Assembly (NCBI GenBank): GCA_964633285.1
Contig: CAZWGA010000002.1
Span: forward strand, 147,232-211,231
Reading direction: 5' to 3'
Length of the DNA: 64,000 nucleotides
Source of the DNA: 20CM-2-55-15 sp964633285
GTDB lineage: Bacteria; Acidobacteriota; Terriglobia; 20CM-2-55-15
Position numbers and translations under genes: made by a program. Within the stretch, counting starts at the first letter, position 1. Every line of letters starts with the position of its first letter. This document shows positions 61,148-64,000 of the stretch, piece by piece. The notes under the pieces are model-generated. The model was given only the letters and a program-made list of their open reading frames with translations, did no database searches and was not told the DNA's origin.

Positions 61148-63340
61148 ATGAAGAAAACGCGCAGTACTCCGTTGTCGATTTTCCTGCTCGGACCGTTTCG
61201 AGTGTCGGTAACAGGAAGACCTGTGGCGGAAGCTCAGTGGGCGCGGCCGCAAGGGAAACTGCTGCTGAAACTGCTGGCGCTCGAACCCAGGCATCAGTTG
61301 CACCGGCAGCAGATCATGGATGCAATCTGGCCCGATCTCGATGAGACTTCGGCCGCCGCGAACCTTCACAAGATTATTCATATGGCCCGCCGCGCCCTGG
61401 AACCGGGCTTGAAATCGGCAGCGGATTCGCGATTCATTCAAACCCGGGATCAAAGCGTGCAGCTCCCATCCGATGGACTGTGGGTGGACGTCGAGGAGTT
61501 TGAGTCCGCTTCGATTCGCGCATTTCGCTCAGGCAAGGCGCCGGACTGTGAAGCCGCCCTTTCTCTATACGGCGGAGATCTGCTGAGCGAAGACCTCTAT
61601 GCGGACTGGTGCGCACGCCGCCGCGACCAGCTTCGCGCGTCGTATCACGAACTTCTCATGAAGCTGGGCGCGCTTTGCCTTAATTCGGGGGGCCATTCCG
61701 GCGCGATCGAGCAATTTGAAAAGCTTGTCGCCTCGGAGCCTTCGAATGAAGAAGCTCACCGTGAGTTGATGCGGCTCTACGTCCTTACGGGGCGCCGCTC
61801 GGAGGCGCTCCGCCAGTATCAACGTTGCAGCGATGCCGTTCGGCGCGAACTCGATACCGAACCGGAAGAATCCACTCTCGAACTGTACAGAAAAATTCTG
61901 TCGAAGGAAATTCGGGCATTGCCTCAGAAGGACTACGCAGGAGGAATGCACGCCCCGCTCGATACGATTGCCGTGCTTCCCTTTCATAACGACACGGGTG
62001 ATTCGAGTCTTGCGTATCTTTCGTCGGGAATCGCAGAAGGCCTCATCAAGAATCTGTCACGGCTGACGAAGCTCCGCGTTCTCGCTTACAGCACCGTCGC
62101 CCGATACAAGGGCCGCGATCTCAATCCACGAAAACTCGGCCGAGTGCTGGGCGCGCGGGCCCTGGCCACGGGACGCGTCGCGCAGCTCCACGATGCGTTG
62201 ACGGTAACCGCCGAACTCGTCGATACGTCCGACGGATCGGTCTTGTGGGGCGAGCAGTACAAATCCAGGCAGAAAAATGTACTCGCCATTCAGGAAGAAA
62301 TGGCTCGCGCAATTTCCGCGCAACTCAAGCTGCAGTTCACTGTCGATGAACGCAGGCAGATGGCGAAACAACACACCACGGATCCGGAAGCCTACACGCT
62401 CTATCTCAAAGGACGATTCCACTGGAACAAAAGAACCGGCGAAGGTTTTCGGAAAGCCATCGAGTATTTTCAGAACGCGATCCGCAAAGACGCCTCTTAC
62501 GCTCTGGCTTACTCGGGTCTCGCCGATTGCTACAGCCTCGTGAGTCTCTACAGCGTGATGCCTCCGAAACAAGCCATGCCCAAAGCAAAGGACGCCGCTC
62601 GAAAGGCACTCAAGATCGATTCATCTCTCGCCGAAGCCCATACATCGCTCGCGCTGATCCATCTCTATTACGACTGGGACTGGAAGGCGGCAGAGCATGA
62701 ATTCCAGCAAGCCATTGCGTTGAATCCGAACTATGCAACGGCGCACCACTGGTATCACGAACATCTGACCGCGATGGGCCGGTTTGAAGAGCAAATGGCG
62801 GAGATCCTGCATGCCGAAGAACTCGACCCGCTGTCCCTGATCATTAATACGGACGTGGGATGGGGCCTCTACTTCGCCCGCAAATACGGACAGGCGATCG
62901 AACAACTCCGGCGCACGCTCGAACTGGATTCCAATTTCGCCGTCGCTCATCTCATGCTGGGTCTGGCTCACGCGCAGGAAAACCGTCTCGACGAAGCTCA
63001 GGCGAGTATTCAACGGTCGCTCGAACTTCTGCGCGACGATCCCCTCACACTGGCCATCGGCGCGCTCGGTTATGTTCATGCCGTCTCCGGCAGAAAGACT
63101 GAAGCCCGCGCCGTCATCAAACGTCTGTCCGAACTGAAACAACTTCGATACGCATCCGAATACTGTCAAGCAATGGTTCTTGCCGGTCTCGGTGAAAACG
63201 CCGCAGCGATCAAGTGCCTGGAGCGCGCTTTCATCGAACGCTACGACCGTTTGATTTACCTGAAGGTGGAACCCATCTTTGACGTTTTGAGAAACGAACC
63301 CGCCTTTCGCAGCCTCCTGCGACGCATGGATCGAAAGTAA
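61148..63340 (+). CDS. BTAD (SARP-like) regulator with TolB-like and TPR domains
   Basis: The start MKKTRSTPLSIFLLGPFRV gives the N-terminal winged helix (RPQGKLLLKLLALEPRHQLHRQQIMDAIWPDLDETSAAANLHKIIHMARRAL), followed by the BTAD domain (about 90-250, with LYGGDLLSEDLYADWCARRRDQLR). The TolB/FlgO-like N-domain comes next (TIAVLPFHNDTGDSSLAYLSSGIAEGLI, about 275-420), then TPR repeats to residue 730. It is probably a transcription activator controlled by protein or ligand contacts in its TPR part. Divergent from the ten-gene operon, which it may control; this is an inference from position only. Confidence 0.9.
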   Translation: MKKTRSTPLSIFLLGPFRVSVTGRPVAEAQWARPQGKLLLKLLALEPRHQLHRQQIMDAIWPDLDETSAAANLHKIIHMARRALEPGLKSAADSRFIQTRDQSVQLPSDGLWVDVEEFESASIRAFRSGKAPDCEAALSLYGGDLLSEDLYADWCARRRDQLRASYHELLMKLGALCLNSGGHSGAIEQFEKLVASEPSNEEAHRELMRLYVLTGRRSEALRQYQRCSDAVRRELDTEPEESTLELYRKILSKEIRALPQKDYAGGMHAPLDTIAVLPFHNDTGDSSLAYLSSGIAEGLIKNLSRLTKLRVLAYSTVARYKGRDLNPRKLGRVLGARALATGRVAQLHDALTVTAELVDTSDGSVLWGEQYKSRQKNVLAIQEEMARAISAQLKLQFTVDERRQMAKQHTTDPEAYTLYLKGRFHWNKRTGEGFRKAIEYFQNAIRKDASYALAYSGLADCYSLVSLYSVMPPKQAMPKAKDAARKALKIDSSLAEAHTSLALIHLYYDWDWKAAEHEFQQAIALNPNYATAHHWYHEHLTAMGRFEEQMAEILHAEELDPLSLIINTDVGWGLYFARKYGQAIEQLRRTLELDSNFAVAHLMLGLAHAQENRLDEAQASIQRSLELLRDDPLTLAIGALGYVHAVSGRKTEARAVIKRLSELKQLRYASEYCQAMVLAGLGENAAAIKCLERAFIERYDRLIYLKVEPIFDVLRNEPAFRSLLRRMDRK

Positions 63341-63399
63341 AAACGTTTGCCTGCATTTGGGAAGTTTTTGGGAAGGTCCGGCCTGTAGCATTCGCGAAC

Positions 63400-63942
63400 A
63401 TGATCAGATTATTCCGGAAACACGCGGAAGCGGATCGCGACAAACGATGGGCGTTGTGGATCGAACGAATGGGCAAAGGCGACATCGATGCGCTGTCCTC
63501 CATTTACGACGAAACATCACCGGTGATTTTCAGTCTCGTTCTGGAGATTCTGGGTCATCGCCAGACCGCGGAAGACACCCTCATCGAGATCTACGATCAG
63601 GCTCGCCGCAATGCGCACTCGTTCCATCGCCGGGGACAATCGCCACTCGACTGGCTGATCACGCTGGCCCGCGACGTTGCTATCGAGGTTCGGAAGAAGT
63701 CGCCGGCCGAACTCAACCAGCAGGTTCAATTTGCAACTCTCGCAGCAGAACGGATCTCCGAAGAACAGCGCTGCATCCTGGAAATGACCTACCTCCGCGG
63801 AATGACCGCCGCCGAAGTTGCCGGCGTTCTGGCTCTGTCTCCCGAATACGTGAAACGCCAGATCGTCCTCGCACTGCGTGAACTCCGAGGCGCCGGTGCT
63901 CCCTCGATCGTTCCCTCGTCCAAAATCGCTGTTTGCTCGTAG
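63400..63942 (+). CDS. ECF-type RNA polymerase sigma factor
   Basis: The 180-residue product has a region 2-like N-terminal half (ALWIERMGKGDIDALSSIYDETSPVIFSLVLEILGHRQTAEDTLIEIYDQARRNAHSFH) and a region 4 helix-turn-helix (ISEEQRCILEMTYLRGMTAAEVAGVLALSPEYVKRQIVLALRELRG). Such factors usually have an anti-sigma partner encoded just downstream, which would lie outside the window. It follows the BTAD gene by 59 bases. Confidence 0.9.
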   Translation: MIRLFRKHAEADRDKRWALWIERMGKGDIDALSSIYDETSPVIFSLVLEILGHRQTAEDTLIEIYDQARRNAHSFHRRGQSPLDWLITLARDVAIEVRKKSPAELNQQVQFATLAAERISEEQRCILEMTYLRGMTAAEVAGVLALSPEYVKRQIVLALRELRGAGAPSIVPSSKIAVCS

Positions 63943-63944
63943 GG

Positions 63945-64000
63945 GGGAATTACAGGGACAGACCCCAAATTCTGAAGTACAAGAATTTGGGGTCTGTCCC
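63945..64000. repeat. REP-like palindrome, copy 2 (cut by window end)
   Basis: The flank GGGAATTACAGGGAC matches copy 1 (one base different), and GGGACAGACCCCAAATTCT (63955-63973) pairs fully with 63982-64000 around the loop GAAGTACA. The stem differs from copy 1 over ten bases on both arms, so the pairing is kept. The right flank is outside the window. It follows the sigma factor stop by two bases. Confidence 0.8.

Overview
The window looks like a chromosomal segment of an Acidobacteriota bacterium. Supporting signs are two very large TonB-dependent receptors with an N-terminal carboxypeptidase-like domain, a duplicated FtsX/MacB-type permease of about 835 residues (ADOP type), a paired PSCyt1/DUF1549/DUF1553 protein and DUF1501 protein, two PEP-CTERM proteins, a DUF6351 protein, and many secreted proteins of unknown function. 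G+C is moderately high. The identification rests on gene families recognised by eye, not on a database search.

Layout. 1-7.7 kb: a TIGR02757 protein, then a minus-strand operon (CHASE2/PAS histidine kinase, sigma-54 response regulator, secreted protein, FecR-domain protein), a degenerate pseudopilin, an NTF2-like protein and a small membrane-protein pair. 7.8-8.8 kb: a tRNA-Ala(GGC) with a decayed tyrosine integrase at its 3' end, a relic of an integrated element. 9.1-15.1 kb: one giant secreted TIG/dockerin-like/NHL protein of 1977 residues. 15.2-25.4 kb: two toxin-antitoxin loci, cell-wall enzymes (L,D-transpeptidase and M23 peptidase), a TlpA-like thioredoxin, a metallo-beta-lactamase-fold protein, and a TonB receptor with a small helical partner. 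25.7-27.8 kb: a plus-strand island with an AAA ATPase and a DUF3226/TOPRIM protein, a candidate defence pair. 27.9-33.6 kb: ADOP permease, coiled-coil protein, DUF6351 hydrolase-like protein and cytochrome c. 33.7-36.1 kb: a cluster of VapBC-type modules, one intact on each strand and one broken and joined to a fragment of a secreted protein. 36.2-46.9 kb: DNA-3-methyladenine glycosylase I, a second TonB receptor, a beta-propeller protein and the DUF1553/DUF1501 pair. 47-50.2 kb: two paralogous PEP-CTERM genes, each behind the same long control region, with a nucleoside hydrolase between them. 50.2-61.1 kb: a TPR protein and a ten-gene minus-strand operon (RDD, zinc-ribbon proteins, DUF4129, DUF4350, MoxR, DUF58, SpoIIM, RDD). 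61.1-64 kb: a BTAD/TolB-like/TPR regulator and an ECF-type sigma factor.

The strongest non-coding signals are: (1) the shared architecture upstream of both PEP-CTERM genes, with a 16-bp box once on each strand about 100 bp apart, a third conserved element, and a -24/-12 sigma-54-type promoter; (2) two hairpins at the window's two ends that share flank and loop but have different, self-complementary stems, suggesting a REP-like mobile repeat; (3) promoters of four toxin-antitoxin operons that lie only 6-9 bp from the chosen start codon, implying leaderless mRNAs, two of them with clear palindromes inside the promoter.
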